A DNA stretch of 64,000 bases, from positions 1-64,000 of the forward strand of contig CALXTL010000002.1 of NCBI GenBank assembly GCA_944391445.1, in the 5' to 3' direction. The notes under the pieces were generated by a model that had not been told where the DNA came from, ran no database searches, and saw nothing but the letters and a program-made list of their open reading frames with translations. Positions within the stretch are counted from its first letter, which is position 1. Every line of letters starts with the position of its first letter. The translations under genes and the position numbers were made by a program. Of this stretch, positions 1-9,532 are shown piece after piece. This DNA comes from an uncultured Alphaproteobacteria bacterium. Lineage in GTDB: Bacteria; Pseudomonadota; Alphaproteobacteria; RF32; CAG-239.

Positions 1-75
1 CTTGCCGTGGTCTACGTGCCCGATCGTTCCGATATTGCAGTGCGGCTTCGTCCGCTCAAACTTCTCTTTTGCCAT
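1..75 (-). CDS. tuf: Elongation factor Tu, N-terminal fragment cut by window edge
   Basis: Only the first 25 codons are inside the window. They read as the EF-Tu N-terminus, beginning [16 protein letters not shown] and ending in the G1 nucleotide-binding motif GHVDHGK at residues 19-25. EF-Tu delivers aminoacyl-tRNA to the ribosome as a GTP complex. The gene lies downstream of fusA in the same direction, which is the classic rpsL-rpsG-fusA-tuf order. A GGAG ribosome binding site lies 7 bases before the ATG. The 179-base gap after fusA carries a separate promoter, so tuf is probably also transcribed independently. Confidence 0.95.
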
Positions 76-106
76 GTTATTACTCCAATAAAATTTAGTT
101 TCGTTA

Positions 107-134
107 GTTATAAAAAAATCAAATTCGTTGCCAA
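107..134 (-). promoter_or_regulatory. Putative sigma-70 promoter for tuf
   Basis: On the minus strand, TTGGCA (129-134) is followed after 16 bases by TATAAC (107-112). It lies about 30 bases before the tuf start codon, in the fusA-tuf gap. The hexamers and spacing are seen directly; promoter activity is inferred. Confidence 0.5.
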
Positions 135-254
135 TAATTCTCCGCCTTCAGGGAAAACAAGTCCGGCTCTGCGCGGCAACGGAATCTTAATTTGCGCAAA
201 CAAAAAACTTCCGTCAACCGCGCATAACCGTCTTGGCTCTCCTAAAACAAAAAA

Positions 255-2330
255 TTAAGCATTTTTAGCCTTCACCTTGTCGGCAACATCCTTCGGCACT
301 TCGGCATAATGGTCAAACACCATTGAAAACTGAGCGCGACCCTGCGACAGCGAACGCAATGTGTTAACATAGCCGAACATATTGGCCAGCGGAACATGTG
401 CGTCAATTACGCGGGCATTGGCACGCTGATCCATGCCGTTGACCAAACCGCGACGAGAATTCAGGTCGCCGATGATATCGCCCATATATTCTTCAGGCGT
501 CACAACTTCAACCTTCATAATCGGCTCCAGCAGCTTCGGATTCGCCTGACGCATACCTTCTCTGAAAGCAGCACGGGCGGCAATCTCAAAGCACATCACA
601 TTCGAGTCAACTTCATGATAAGCACCGTCATAGAGGTTACACTTGACACCGGTTACCGGATAACCGGCAATAACACCGGCATCCATCGCCGAACGCAGAC
701 CTTTTTCAACGCCGGGGACATATTCTTTCGGAACATTACCGCCGACAACCGTATTTTCAAATTCAAAACCGTTATAACCTTCAATCGGTTCAAATTTGAT
801 TTTAACCCGGGCAAACTGACCGGCACCGCCGGACTGTTTCTTATGGGTATATTCAATATCGCAGGGCTTGGTAATTGTTTCACGATAAGCGACCTGAGGT
901 TCGCCGACATTACAATCAACCTTAAACTCGCGTTTCAAACGGTCAACGATAATTTCCAAATGCAATTCACCCATGCCTTTAATGATGGTTTGGCCGCTGT
1001 CCGGATCAGAAGAAACCTTAAACGAAGGATCTTCCATGGCCAGACGAGACAAAGCCAGTCCCATTTTTTCAACATCGGCTTTTGTCTTTGGCTCAACCGC
1101 CAACTCAATAACCGGCTCCGGAAAGACCATGTTTTCCAAAACAATCGGCTTGTTGGCATCACACAGCGTATCACCGGTGGTTGTATCTTTCAAACCGGCC
1201 AAAGCGATAATATCGCCGGCATGAGCTTCTTTCAAATCCTCACGCTTGTTAGAATGCATCAACAGCATGCGGCCGACGCGCTCTTTTTTGTCTTTAACCG
1301 AATTATAGACATAAGAACCGGCGGTCATCGTACCCGAATAAATACGGGTAAAAGTCAGCGAGCCGACAAACGGGTCGTTCATAATTTTGAACGCCAAAGC
1401 AGCCAAAGGCTGGTCATCGGCAGGCTTGCGGACTTCCTCCGCATCCGTATTCGGATTAACGCCTTTAATTGCCGGAATATCCAGTGGCGACGGCAGATAA
1501 TCAATCACTGCGTCGAGCAAAGGCTGAACACCCTTATTTTTAAAAGCTGTTCCGCAGAAAACCGGCACAAAACTCTGAGCCAATGTTCCTTTGCGAATAC
1601 ATTTTTTCAAAGTCTCGGCGGAAACTTCTTTACCTTCCAGATAGTCTTCCATGGCCTGTTCATCTTCTTCGACAGCCATTTCAACCAACTGATGATGATA
1701 TTCCTCGGCCTTGTCTTTTAAATCAGCAGGAATTTCCTGAATCTCAATCGGAGAATCTGCCGTATCACCGGTATAAATGATCGCATTCATGTTCAACAGG
1801 TCGACAACACCGCGGAAATCAGCTTCCGCGCCGATCGGCAGTTGCATAGCCAAAGGCTTGGCGCCCAGGCGGTCAACGATCATATCCAGACAACGGTAAA
1901 AATTTGCGCCGATACGATCCATTTTATTGCAGAAACAAATTCTCGGCACACCGTATTTATCGGCTTGTCTCCAAACCGTTTCCGATTGCGGCTCAACACC
2001 GGCAACCGAATCAAAAACGGTAATCGCGCCATCCAGAACACGCAGCGAACGTTCCACCTCGACCGTAAAGTCAACGTGGCCCGGCGTATCGATCAGGTTG
2101 ATTCTGTGGCCCTTCCAAAAACAGGTTGTCGCGGCAGACGTAATCGTAATGCCGCGCTCTTGCTCCTGCTCCATCCAGTCCATGGTGGCCGCACCATCAT
2201 GAACTTCACCGATTTTATGTGTTTGTCCGGTATAGTACAGGATGCGCTCGCTTGTCGTGGTCTTACCCGCGTCAATATGCGCCATAATACCGATGTTTCT
2301 ATACATTTCCAATTTATGTGTACGAGCCAT
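255..2330 (-). CDS. fusA: Elongation factor G
   Basis: Translocation GTPase of the ribosome, which moves tRNAs and mRNA after peptide bond formation and also works in ribosome recycling. The 691 residues match the usual EF-G length. The N-terminal G domain shows G1 AHIDAGKTT at residues 17-25, G3 DTPGHVDF and G4 CNKMD. The C-terminal half holds the domain IV/V segment with [16 protein letters not shown] ribosome binding site (AGGA) sits 7 bases before the ATG. It is the third gene of the str operon, 23 bases after rpsG. A 441-codon open frame on the opposite strand is a shadow of this gene. Confidence 0.98.
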   Translation of the reverse strand: MARTHKLEMYRNIGIMAHIDAGKTTTSERILYYTGQTHKIGEVHDGAATMDWMEQEQERGITITSAATTCFWKGHRINLIDTPGHVDFTVEVERSLRVLDGAITVFDSVAGVEPQSETVWRQADKYGVPRICFCNKMDRIGANFYRCLDMIVDRLGAKPLAMQLPIGAEADFRGVVDLLNMNAIIYTGDTADSPIEIQEIPADLKDKAEEYHHQLVEMAVEEDEQAMEDYLEGKEVSAETLKKCIRKGTLAQSFVPVFCGTAFKNKGVQPLLDAVIDYLPSPLDIPAIKGVNPNTDAEEVRKPADDQPLAALAFKIMNDPFVGSLTFTRIYSGTMTAGSYVYNSVKDKKERVGRMLLMHSNKREDLKEAHAGDIIALAGLKDTTTGDTLCDANKPIVLENMVFPEPVIELAVEPKTKADVEKMGLALSRLAMEDPSFKVSSDPDSGQTIIKGMGELHLEIIVDRLKREFKVDCNVGEPQVAYRETITKPCDIEYTHKKQSGGAGQFARVKIKFEPIEGYNGFEFENTVVGGNVPKEYVPGVEKGLRSAMDAGVIAGYPVTGVKCNLYDGAYHEVDSNVMCFEIAARAAFREGMRQANPKLLEPIMKVEVVTPEEYMGDIIGDLNSRRGLVNGMDQRANARVIDAHVPLANMFGYVNTLRSLSQGRAQFSMVFDHYAEVPKDVADKVKAKNA

Positions 2331-2353
2331 TGTATTTTCCTATACTATGTCGG

Positions 2354-2836
<483 letters not shown>

Positions 2837-3208
2837 TTATTTAGGTCTCTTGGCGCCGTACAGTGAACGACGTTGACGACGTTTAGATACACCTTGAGTA
2901 TCCAAGGTACCACGAATGATATGATAACGAACACCAGGTAAGTCTTTTACACGGCCGCCTCTAATCAGTACCACTGAGTGCTCTTGAAGATTATGACCTT
3001 CACCAGGGATATAACTGATTACTTCAAAGCCGTTTGTCAGACGAACGCGGGCAACCTTACGCAAAGCGGAGTTCGGTTTTTTCGGGGTCGTTGTGTAAAC
3101 CCTGGTACAAACACCGCGTTTTTGAGGGCACGCTTTCAAAGCCGGAACTTTGTTTCTCTTCACTTTGGGTGTTCGTGATTTACGAATTAACTGATTAATT
3201 GTAGGCAT
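2837..3208 (-). CDS. rpsL: 30S ribosomal protein S12
   Basis: S12 sits at the decoding centre and controls translational accuracy. The 123 residues begin [12 protein letters not shown] and include [13 protein letters not shown] and [12 protein letters not shown]. The lysine and proline positions where streptomycin-resistance changes usually occur carry the wild-type residues. I place the start at the ATG at 3208, with AAGGA 8 bases upstream. An in-frame GTG one codon earlier (3211) is too close to that site. It is the first gene of the str operon, with a good promoter about 100 bases upstream. Confidence 0.98.
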   Translation of the reverse strand: MPTINQLIRKSRTPKVKRNKVPALKACPQKRGVCTRVYTTTPKKPNSALRKVARVRLTNGFEVISYIPGEGHNLQEHSVVLIRGGRVKDLPGVRYHIIRGTLDTQGVSKRRQRRSLYGAKRPK

Positions 3209-3308
3209 CACAAATTTCCTTAAAGTATTATTGTTGTTAAAAAATTACTCGCTAAAGCCGTGTAACAAGACACACAAAAGCCTTGCTCATTCTTTATTGA
3301 GTCTCGGC

Positions 3309-3337
3309 ATACTAGATTCATATCTTCGCCAAGTCAA
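3309..3337 (-). promoter_or_regulatory. Sigma-70 promoter of the rpsL-rpsG-fusA operon
   Basis: On the minus strand, TTGACT (3332-3337) is separated by 17 bases from TAGTAT (3309-3314). The predicted transcript begins near 3302 and has a leader of roughly 95 bases before rpsL. The match to consensus and spacing is among the best in the window. Confidence 0.65.
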
Positions 3338-3621
3338 CCATTTTTTACAAAAAAAGCATTTTTGAGTCCAAAAACAGGAATTTCAACATTTCTTTCCTTT
3401 TGTCAAACGGTTCTAATTTATTGTTTTGACTCGCATAAATACCAGCAGCGCATATTTTATTTTAGGTCCAATTGAGTCCAAAACCCTGATTAATTCGGAC
3501 AGACAAAGCGGCGCAGCGTTGTTTTGGCGCAATTTTTGCATAAGAAACAAATAATTCTTGCCTTTCCGCGCAGAAAATAATATTTTCGAAGCCATAATGA
3601 CTAACTTTCAAGGAAACTTTT
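3338..3621. other. Divergent intergenic region between rpsL and kdsD; no gene seen
   Basis: AT-rich stretch separating the minus-strand str operon from the plus-strand kdsD gene. No convincing gene is present: a 60-codon minus-strand frame at 3413-3595 has no ribosome binding site. The 12-base word TTGAGTCCAAAA occurs twice (3362-3373 and 3472-3483), 110 bases apart. A TTGACT at 3426-3431 could belong to a kdsD promoter, but no -10 lies at ideal spacing. The kdsD ribosome binding site AAGGAAA is at 3610-3616. Confidence 0.5.
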
Positions 3622-4590
3622 ATGACTTCTGAAAACAAAGACATCCAGTCCGCCAAGCGGACGATCGACCGTGAAGTCGAAGCACTGCGCACAATGGAAA
3701 ATGAACTGGACGGTTCGCTTTCCAAAGCGCTTGATATGATGCAAAATGTCAAAGGCCGAGTCATTGTCACCGGCATGGGCAAATCAGGCCATGTCGGCCG
3801 CAAAATTGCCGCCACTTTAGCCTCCACCGGGACACCCTCATTTTTTGTGCACCCGGCAGAAGCCAGCCATGGCGATCTTGGCATGCTGACTGAAAATGAC
3901 ATTGTTTTAGCCATTTCCAACGGTGGTGAATCACGAGAACTTTCCGACATTTTGGTTTATTGCAAACGTTATGGTATTCCATTGATTGCCATGACCAAAA
4001 ACCCGGACAGCTCTCTCGGCAAAGCCGGCGATATTTTACTCAAGCTGCCTGACAACGGCGAAGCCTGCCCGTTGGGTTTGGCGCCGACCTCCTCAACCAC
4101 GGCCACATTGGTTTTGGGTGATGTTCTTGCCGTTGGCCTCATTGAGCGCAAAGGTTTTACGCAGACAGACTACAAGCGGCGCCACCCGGGCGGAAAACTG
4201 GGTGCCATTCTGCGCAAGGTTTCCGACCTGATGCACACCGGAGATGAAATTCCGCTGGCCGACGAAAACGCTTCCATGCAGGAAGCAATGCTGATCATGA
4301 CATCCAAAATGCTCGGTTGCGTCGGCATCGTCAATGCCGCCGGCGAACTGACCGGTATTATCACCGACGGCGACCTGCGCCGCTGCATGTCACCGGATAT
4401 ATTAACGCGTAAAGCATCCGACGTCATGACAAGAAACCCGAAAGTCATTTCGCCCGATGTCCTGGCCGCCGAAGCACTTCAAACCATGAACAACACCGGC
4501 AAAGGCATCACACAGCTTTTTGTGCTGCAGGATAAAAAACCCATTGGCATCATCCATATTCACGACTGCCTGCGTATCGGAGTGGCATAA
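3622..4590 (+). CDS. kdsD: Arabinose-5-phosphate isomerase (KpsF/GutQ family)
   Basis: Converts ribulose 5-phosphate to arabinose 5-phosphate, the first step of KDO synthesis for the inner core of LPS. The 322 residues have the standard layout. An N-terminal SIS sugar-isomerase domain (about 1-190) shows GMGKSGHVGRKIAATLAS and AISNGGESREL. Two CBS domains follow (about 205-322). AAGGAAA lies 5 bases before the ATG. The gene leads the cluster lptC-lptA-lptB-rpoN, a conserved proteobacterial arrangement that couples KDO supply to LPS export. The name kdsD fits the context better than the sugar-alcohol paralogue gutQ. Confidence 0.93.
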   Translation: MTSENKDIQSAKRTIDREVEALRTMENELDGSLSKALDMMQNVKGRVIVTGMGKSGHVGRKIAATLASTGTPSFFVHPAEASHGDLGMLTENDIVLAISNGGESRELSDILVYCKRYGIPLIAMTKNPDSSLGKAGDILLKLPDNGEACPLGLAPTSSTTATLVLGDVLAVGLIERKGFTQTDYKRRHPGGKLGAILRKVSDLMHTGDEIPLADENASMQEAMLIMTSKMLGCVGIVNAAGELTGIITDGDLRRCMSPDILTRKASDVMTRNPKVISPDVLAAEALQTMNNTGKGITQLFVLQDKKPIGIIHIHDCLRIGVA

Positions 4591-4600
4591 TATCTGAACC

Positions 4601-5275
4601 ATGCTTGACCCCAAAGAAATAGATGCATATTTCAATGCCGATTCTGAACAGCCGCGCACCAAACCGGACGAACTGCACAACCGGCATTCGCGCTTTGTCC
4701 GCGCAGCCAAACTTTTATTGCCGAGCATTGCCGCGGTGCTGATCGGTCTGTTGCTGATTTTTCCAAGCCTTCGCAAAGATGCCCGCGATATCCGCTTAGA
4801 CATCACCCGGCCCAAAAAAAGCGAGTTGGAAAAGCTTCATGTTGAAGACACCGTATTCTACATCACCGACAAAAAAAACCGGGTTAACAATTTTCTCGCC
4901 GATAAAATTGATGAGACGGCGCCCGGTTCAAAACTGATCAAGCTGGTCAACCCCGAAGGGATCGTCCCCTCTGATGATGATACCTGGCTCAGTCTCAAAG
5001 CCCCCGTAGGATATTATAATCAAAACGAAAATCTGCTGGAGCTCCGCGATGATGTTGAACTGTTTCACAGCGAAGGCACCTCCATCAAAACGCCCCAGGC
5101 CTTCTACCATTTCGGGCAAGAGCGCGGCTATGGCGACAAACAAGTCAGAGCCCAGGGTTTTTGGGGGAATTTGACCTCTGAAGGGTTTGAATTTTTGAAT
5201 TCTGAATCTATCTTGTCTTTTACCGGTCACACAGACATGACCATCAAAGAAGAAAGTCTGCAAAGGAAGGAATAA
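4601..5275 (+). CDS. lptC: LPS export system protein LptC
   Basis: Bitopic inner-membrane protein that takes LPS from the LptB2FG transporter and passes it to the periplasmic LptA bridge. The 224 residues show a hydrophilic N-terminus, one membrane segment at about 37-57 (LLLPSIAAVLIGLLLIF) and a periplasmic beta-jellyroll region. Sequence conservation in this family is low, so position between kdsD and lptA is an important part of the evidence. It follows kdsD by 10 bases with a weak ribosome binding site. Its stop codon overlaps the lptA start by one base (TAATG). Confidence 0.85.
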   Translation: MLDPKEIDAYFNADSEQPRTKPDELHNRHSRFVRAAKLLLPSIAAVLIGLLLIFPSLRKDARDIRLDITRPKKSELEKLHVEDTVFYITDKKNRVNNFLADKIDETAPGSKLIKLVNPEGIVPSDDDTWLSLKAPVGYYNQNENLLELRDDVELFHSEGTSIKTPQAFYHFGQERGYGDKQVRAQGFWGNLTSEGFEFLNSESILSFTGHTDMTIKEESLQRKE

Positions 5276-6039
5276 TGAAATCAGCCTGTTTTACTTTTTC
5301 GTTTTTTTTGCTGGCAGCGGGCACGGTTTTTGGCGCCGACATTAACATTACCGCCGAGCAAAAAGTCGAATGGCATCAGAAAGATCAAAAAATGGTGGCC
5401 GTTGGCGACGCCGTTGCCGCCAAAGAGGATATGACGGTTAAAGCAGACACGCTGACCGGATATTACGGCAAAGATGCCGCCGGCAAAGGCCGCGTCACCC
5501 GCGTCACGGCAACCGGCAACGTGCGCATGAGCAGCCCCAAAGCTTCCGCTTTTGGTGACAATTTGGACTATGACCTGCAAAAAGAAGAAGCTGTCCTCAC
5601 CGGCCGGCCGGCAAAAATTGATACCGGCAATGAAATCATTACCGCCGAAGACAAAATCACTTATTACCCCGAACAGCAAAAAGCCGTGGCTCTTGGCAAT
5701 GTGGTCGCCGTAGACAAAGACAAAAACACTCTTTACTCTGAAAAAATGATTGCCTATTTTGCTAAAGAAGATCCGCGCTCACAAAATTTGACGCTGCGCA
5801 AAGTTGATATTTTTGACAACATCAAAATTGTCACGCCGGACGCTACCGTCACCGCCGACAAAGGCACATATCTGCCGCAAACCGGTTTGGTCAAATTGTT
5901 TGACAATATCACCATCAACCAGGAAGGAAACGTCCTGCATGGAGACAAAGCCGAGACCGATCTCAACACCGGCATCAGTAAACTGCTTTCCGCCTCCCCG
6001 AAAAACCGCGTCAAAGGCGTCTTTAAGGAGAAAAAATAA
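5275..6039 (+). CDS. lptA: LPS transport periplasmic protein LptA
   Basis: Periplasmic OstA-fold protein that polymerises into the bridge carrying LPS between the two membranes. A cleavable signal peptide is visible at residues 1-20 (hydrophobic core FTFSFFLLAAGTVFG, cleavage near GA). The remaining roughly 230 residues form alternating short beta-strand segments typical of the family, for example DNLDYDLQKEEAVLTG. At 254 residues it is longer than E. coli LptA (185). AAGGAAGG precedes the start. It is translationally coupled to lptC by a one-base overlap and followed after 3 bases by lptB. Confidence 0.9.
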   Translation: MKSACFTFSFFLLAAGTVFGADINITAEQKVEWHQKDQKMVAVGDAVAAKEDMTVKADTLTGYYGKDAAGKGRVTRVTATGNVRMSSPKASAFGDNLDYDLQKEEAVLTGRPAKIDTGNEIITAEDKITYYPEQQKAVALGNVVAVDKDKNTLYSEKMIAYFAKEDPRSQNLTLRKVDIFDNIKIVTPDATVTADKGTYLPQTGLVKLFDNITINQEGNVLHGDKAETDLNTGISKLLSASPKNRVKGVFKEKK

Positions 6040-6042
6040 ACC

Positions 6043-6786
6043 ATGGCAGCCAATTTCACCCCCGAATCAAAGCTTGAAATTTTCAACATCGGCAAAAAAT
6101 ATAAAAACCGCCCGGTGTTGCGCAATGTTTCGCTCAATGTCCGACGCGGCGAGGCTGTCGGCCTGCTGGGTCCGAACGGCGCCGGCAAAACGACCTGCTT
6201 TTACTGCGTAACCGGGCTGATCACCCCGGACTACGGCGATGTGCATATCGACGGTCAGGACATTACTGATTTGCCGATGTACCGCCGAGCCCGCCTCGGC
6301 ATCGGCTACCTGCCGCAGGAAGCATCTATTTTCCGTTCGCTCAGCGTCGAAGACAACATCAAAGCCATTTTGGAAATTGTCATTGATGACCGCAGCCGGC
6401 GTGAAAACATGTTGGAAGAACTGCTCAATGAATTTTCGATTGCGCATTTACGCAAAAGTCCTGCGATTGCTCTTTCCGGAGGAGAAAGACGGCGCCTGGA
6501 AATTGCCCGTGCGCTGGCCAGCCAGCCGCACTATATTTTGCTGGACGAGCCGCTGGCCGGAATTGATCCGATTGCGGTCGGCGAAATCCGCAACCTGGTC
6601 TCGCAGCTCAAACATCGCGGGCTTGGTGTGTTGATCACTGATCACAACGTGCGCGAAACCCTGGACATCACTGATCGGGCCTATATCTTGCACGGCGGCA
6701 CTGTTCTGATGGAAGGCACGCCTGATGAAATCGTCGCGAACAAAGAAGTCCGCAAAGTATATCTCGGCGATAATTTTTCAATGTAA
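6043..6786 (+). CDS. lptB: LPS export ABC transporter ATP-binding protein LptB
   Basis: Cytoplasmic ATPase that powers LPS extraction from the inner membrane with LptF and LptG, which are not in this window. The 247 residues contain Walker A GPNGAGKT at 43-50, the Q-loop region YLPQEAS, the signature LSGGERRRLEIARAL and Walker B YILLDEPLAGIDP. The EPLAGIDPIAV stretch and the H-loop ITDHNVRETL are characteristic of LptB. It is the last LPS gene of the cluster and is followed by rpoN after 21 bases. Confidence 0.96.
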   Translation: MAANFTPESKLEIFNIGKKYKNRPVLRNVSLNVRRGEAVGLLGPNGAGKTTCFYCVTGLITPDYGDVHIDGQDITDLPMYRRARLGIGYLPQEASIFRSLSVEDNIKAILEIVIDDRSRRENMLEELLNEFSIAHLRKSPAIALSGGERRRLEIARALASQPHYILLDEPLAGIDPIAVGEIRNLVSQLKHRGLGVLITDHNVRETLDITDRAYILHGGTVLMEGTPDEIVANKEVRKVYLGDNFSM

Positions 6787-6807
6787 AATGGCAATAAGGA
6801 CATAGCA

Positions 6808-8277
6808 ATGGCCCTAACGCCCCGGCTGGAAATACGGCAGTCTCAATCCCTGTTAATGACGCCTCAGCTGCGCCAGGCGATTAACCTGTTGCAAATGTCC
6901 AATCTGGAACTTTCCGAAGCCATAAACCAGGAACTGGAACGCAACCCCTTGCTCGAACGCGAGGAAGAAACCGGCACTGAGCCGCCAAACGACATCCCGA
7001 CCATTGACGACTATAATAACGACGCCGCCCCGGCAGAAGAAACTTTTGCCCCAGACAATATCGATTATGAATCCAATTTTGATGATTCCGGCAGCGACAG
7101 CGCCGGATATCAGGATGCAGCCTATGACTGGTCAGACTATAACCGGGGCAAACACGGTACATCGGATGAAGATTTTGATTATTGTGAAAAAAAAGCCGCG
7201 GCGACAACATCGGTTTATGAATTGTTGGAACGTCAGATCAGCTTAAAATTTCAGCAGCCGCGTCAAAAACTTATTGCCAATTTACTTTGCGAGCAACTGG
7301 ACGCCGCGGGATATTTCCGCGGTGACACAGCACAAATTGCCAACCGCCTCCACACATCTGAAACAGAAATTTTAAACATTCTCTCTGCGCTCCAGACTTT
7401 CGAACCGGACGGCATTTTTGCCCGCGATCTCAAAGAATGTCTGACAATCCAGCTCAAAGAAAAAAACCGCTATGATCCGGCGGCAGCCTTGCTTATGGAG
7501 CACCTTGACCTGCTGGCTGCCCGCAACTTTAAAGAGCTCCAAAAAATTTGCGGCATCTGTCGCGAAGATCTTGACGATATCATTGCCGACATCAAAGCCC
7601 TCAACCCCAAACCGCTCAGCAGCTGCAATTTTGACATAACATCTTATGTTATTCCCGATGTTTTTGTCCGCCGTCTGATTGATGGCAGTTATCGGGTGGA
7701 ACTGAATAACATGTCATTGCCGCGCCTGCTGATCAACCGTGCTTACTATGCCGAAATTGCCGCGCGCGATCACTCATCCCGCCGCTACCTCCGCGAGAAC
7801 CTGAGCCGGGCTGATTTTTTAGTCAAAGCCATGCATCAGCGGGCAACAACTATTTTGCGCGTCAGCGAAGAAATTGTCCGGCGCCAGCAAGATTTTTTTG
7901 AAAAAGGCATTGATTTTCTCAAACCGCTGGCACTCAAAGATGTCGCCTATGCTCTGGAATTGCACGAAAGCACCGTCAGCCGCGTCACCAGCCGCAAATA
8001 TATGCATACGCCTCGCGGCCTGTTTGAGCTCAAATTCTTTTTCTCCCAAGCTGCCGGCAGCTACATCGGCGATGAAGAAACCTCCACTCTGGCCATCAAA
8101 CACAAGATTAAACAGCTGATTGAAAATGAAACGCCCGAAAACATCCTTTCTGATGACGCAATAGCAGCGCTCCTGGCTGCCGAGGGAACACGCATTGCCC
8201 GCCGGACGGTTGCCAAATACCGTGAGGCGCTCAAATTACCGAGTTCGGCCGAGCGCAAGCGTCAAAAGCGTAGATAA
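6808..8277 (+). CDS. rpoN: RNA polymerase sigma-54 factor
   Basis: Alternative sigma factor that recognises -24/-12 promoters and needs an AAA+ activator to open DNA. The 489 residues show region I at the N-terminus (LRQAINLLQMSNLELSEAI), an acidic region II at about 50-120, the core-binding and DNA-binding regions, and the C-terminal RpoN box ARRTVAKYRE. The position lptB-rpoN-hpf-ptsN is conserved across proteobacteria. No activator protein lies in this window, so the regulon cannot be judged here. Confidence 0.97.
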   Translation: MALTPRLEIRQSQSLLMTPQLRQAINLLQMSNLELSEAINQELERNPLLEREEETGTEPPNDIPTIDDYNNDAAPAEETFAPDNIDYESNFDDSGSDSAGYQDAAYDWSDYNRGKHGTSDEDFDYCEKKAAATTSVYELLERQISLKFQQPRQKLIANLLCEQLDAAGYFRGDTAQIANRLHTSETEILNILSALQTFEPDGIFARDLKECLTIQLKEKNRYDPAAALLMEHLDLLAARNFKELQKICGICREDLDDIIADIKALNPKPLSSCNFDITSYVIPDVFVRRLIDGSYRVELNNMSLPRLLINRAYYAEIAARDHSSRRYLRENLSRADFLVKAMHQRATTILRVSEEIVRRQQDFFEKGIDFLKPLALKDVAYALELHESTVSRVTSRKYMHTPRGLFELKFFFSQAAGSYIGDEETSTLAIKHKIKQLIENETPENILSDDAIAALLAAEGTRIARRTVAKYREALKLPSSAERKRQKRR

Positions 8278-8291
8278 GCACGCCGCCGGCC

Positions 8292-8332
8292 TTGACATTT
8301 ATATTGACTTTATTAAAATAAGATTGTATTTG
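8292..8332 (+). promoter_or_regulatory. Putative promoter region for hpf-ptsN
   Basis: The 130-base rpoN-hpf gap contains two overlapping candidates: TTGACA (8292-8297) with AAAATA 17 bases on, and TTGACT (8304-8309) with TATTTG 17 bases on. The -35 matches are good and the -10 matches weak. A small inverted repeat, ACTGAA/TTCAGT with a 5-base loop (8361-8377), lies in the leader. No sigma-54 type element was found. Confidence 0.4.
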
Positions 8333-8407
8333 TTTTGAACTGTTTGAATACAAATATATTACTGAATCTGTTTCAGTGATTTTAATTATATTTTGCAAGG
8401 AAGAATT

Positions 8408-8965
8408 ATGAAAATCACATTATCTGGAAATCAAGTTGATATTGGAGAAAGACTCCGCCAACATGTCGAAGAAAACATCCTCAACGCCGTCAATAAATAC
8501 TTTCCGGCTCCGGTCAGCTGCAGCGTTGTTTTCAGCAAAGAAAAAGAAAATTTCATTGCGGATGTGACAGTTCATCCTGCGAAAAATATCATTCTTAAAG
8601 GCAGCGGTTCCGCCGGCGACCCGTACTCCGCGTTTGATGCTGCCAACGAGCATATTGCAACCCGTCTGCGCCGCCATAAAACCAGACTGAATGATCACAA
8701 AGGCAAGACCGGGCTGGCTGAAATTGCCAATGAAGCTGTTTTTTCTGTTGATGAAAATGCTGAAGAGATGGAAATTGGCGATGCGCCTTTGACCATTGCC
8801 GAACTGGAAGCCAATATTCCGGTATGCTCGGTTTCTGAAGCCGTCATGTACATGGATTTAAACAACGAAGTAGCTTTAATGTTCAAAAATATTGCCAACA
8901 ACAAATTTAACATGGTATACCGCCGCAAAGACGGTAATGTCGGCTGGGTTGAACCTAAAGAATAA
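8408..8965 (+). CDS. hpf: Ribosome hibernation promoting factor, long form
   Basis: Binds the decoding region of idle ribosomes and drives 100S dimer formation in stationary phase. The 185 residues comprise an N-terminal S30AE domain (about 1-100, starting MKITLSGNQVDIG), an acidic linker and the C-terminal dimerisation domain (about 130-185, with PVCSVSEAVMYMDL and YRRKDGNVGWVEP). This is the long HPF type that dimerises ribosomes by itself. I chose the ATG at 8408 because AAGGAAG lies directly upstream. An in-frame TTG at 8393 would place that site inside the gene. Confidence 0.94.
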   Translation: MKITLSGNQVDIGERLRQHVEENILNAVNKYFPAPVSCSVVFSKEKENFIADVTVHPAKNIILKGSGSAGDPYSAFDAANEHIATRLRRHKTRLNDHKGKTGLAEIANEAVFSVDENAEEMEIGDAPLTIAELEANIPVCSVSEAVMYMDLNNEVALMFKNIANNKFNMVYRRKDGNVGWVEPKE

Positions 8966-8983
8966 CCAACCACGAGGCTTATG

Positions 8984-9433
8984 ATGAATATTGCAGACAT
9001 AATGACCGAAAAAAATATTTTTATCGGCATTAAATCAAATTCTAAGCGCGAATTCCTGCAGGAATTGTCATCTCGCGCCGCAGAGCTGACCGGTTTGGAT
9101 GAACGGACAATTTTTGACACTCTGCTGGAAAGAGAAAATCTCGGATCAACCGGATTTGGCGGTGGCACGGCCTTGCCGCACGGTCGGTTTGAAGGTCTGG
9201 ATCGGGTCTACGCCTTTCTAGCCAAACCGGCGTCTTCTCTGGACTTTGATGCTATTGACGGCAAACCCGTTGATTTGGTTTTTGCTTTGCTTTCTCCGGA
9301 AGGCAACGGCGCCGACCACCTGACGGCTCTGGCCAAATTGTCGCGCATTCTCAAAGATGAAGCACTTTGTCAAAAACTGCGACAAATATACAAACCGGTT
9401 GAGTTGTTTGCTTTGCTGAACAACGAAGAATAA
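8984..9433 (+). CDS. ptsN: Nitrogen regulatory PTS protein EIIA(Ntr)
   Basis: Phosphoryl acceptor at the end of the nitrogen-related PTS chain (EINtr-NPr-EIIANtr). It regulates potassium transport, stress responses and nitrogen metabolism rather than sugar uptake. The roughly 149 residues carry the phosphorylated histidine in GGGTALPHGRF. Two adjacent ATG codons (8981, 8984) are possible starts; GAGG is 6 bases before the second, which I prefer. It follows hpf by 18 bases and is closed by a strong terminator, ending the LPS/rpoN cluster. Confidence 0.95.
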   Translation: MNIADIMTEKNIFIGIKSNSKREFLQELSSRAAELTGLDERTIFDTLLERENLGSTGFGGGTALPHGRFEGLDRVYAFLAKPASSLDFDAIDGKPVDLVFALLSPEGNGADHLTALAKLSRILKDEALCQKLRQIYKPVELFALLNNEE

Positions 9434-9439
9434 ACCTCA

Positions 9440-9466
9440 AAACCCCGTTTCGACGGGGTTTCTTTT
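9440..9466 (+). terminator. Rho-independent terminator after ptsN
   Basis: A 9-base-pair stem (AAACCCCGT, 9440-9448, with ACGGGGTTT, 9453-9461) has a TTCG tetraloop and is followed by CTTTT. It lies 6 bases after the ptsN stop. Confidence 0.9.
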
Positions 9467-9476
9467 CATCTGGCTG

Positions 9477-9506
9477 CAAAAAAAGCTCCGAAGCCTTTCG
9501 GAGCTT
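9477..9506 (-). terminator. Rho-independent terminator of the small gene at 9533-9901
   Basis: A 10-base-pair stem, AAGCTCCGAA (9483-9492) with TTCGGAGCTT (9497-9506) and a 4-base loop. On the minus strand it is followed by a run of seven T, so it terminates the leftward gene. It sits about 20 bases from the ptsN terminator. Confidence 0.88.
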
Positions 9507-9532
9507 GAAATTTATTTATGGAGCTACAAAAC

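Noticed and set aside
396..1721. 441-codon open frame on the plus strand opposite fusA
   Set aside because: It lies entirely antisense to a clear EF-G gene, has low-complexity, phenylalanine- and asparagine-rich translation typical of a shadow frame, and no ribosome binding site.
3413..3595. 60-codon minus-strand frame in the rpsL-kdsD gap
   Set aside because: No ribosome binding site, no recognisable sequence, and it sits upstream of the str operon promoter in an AT-rich region.
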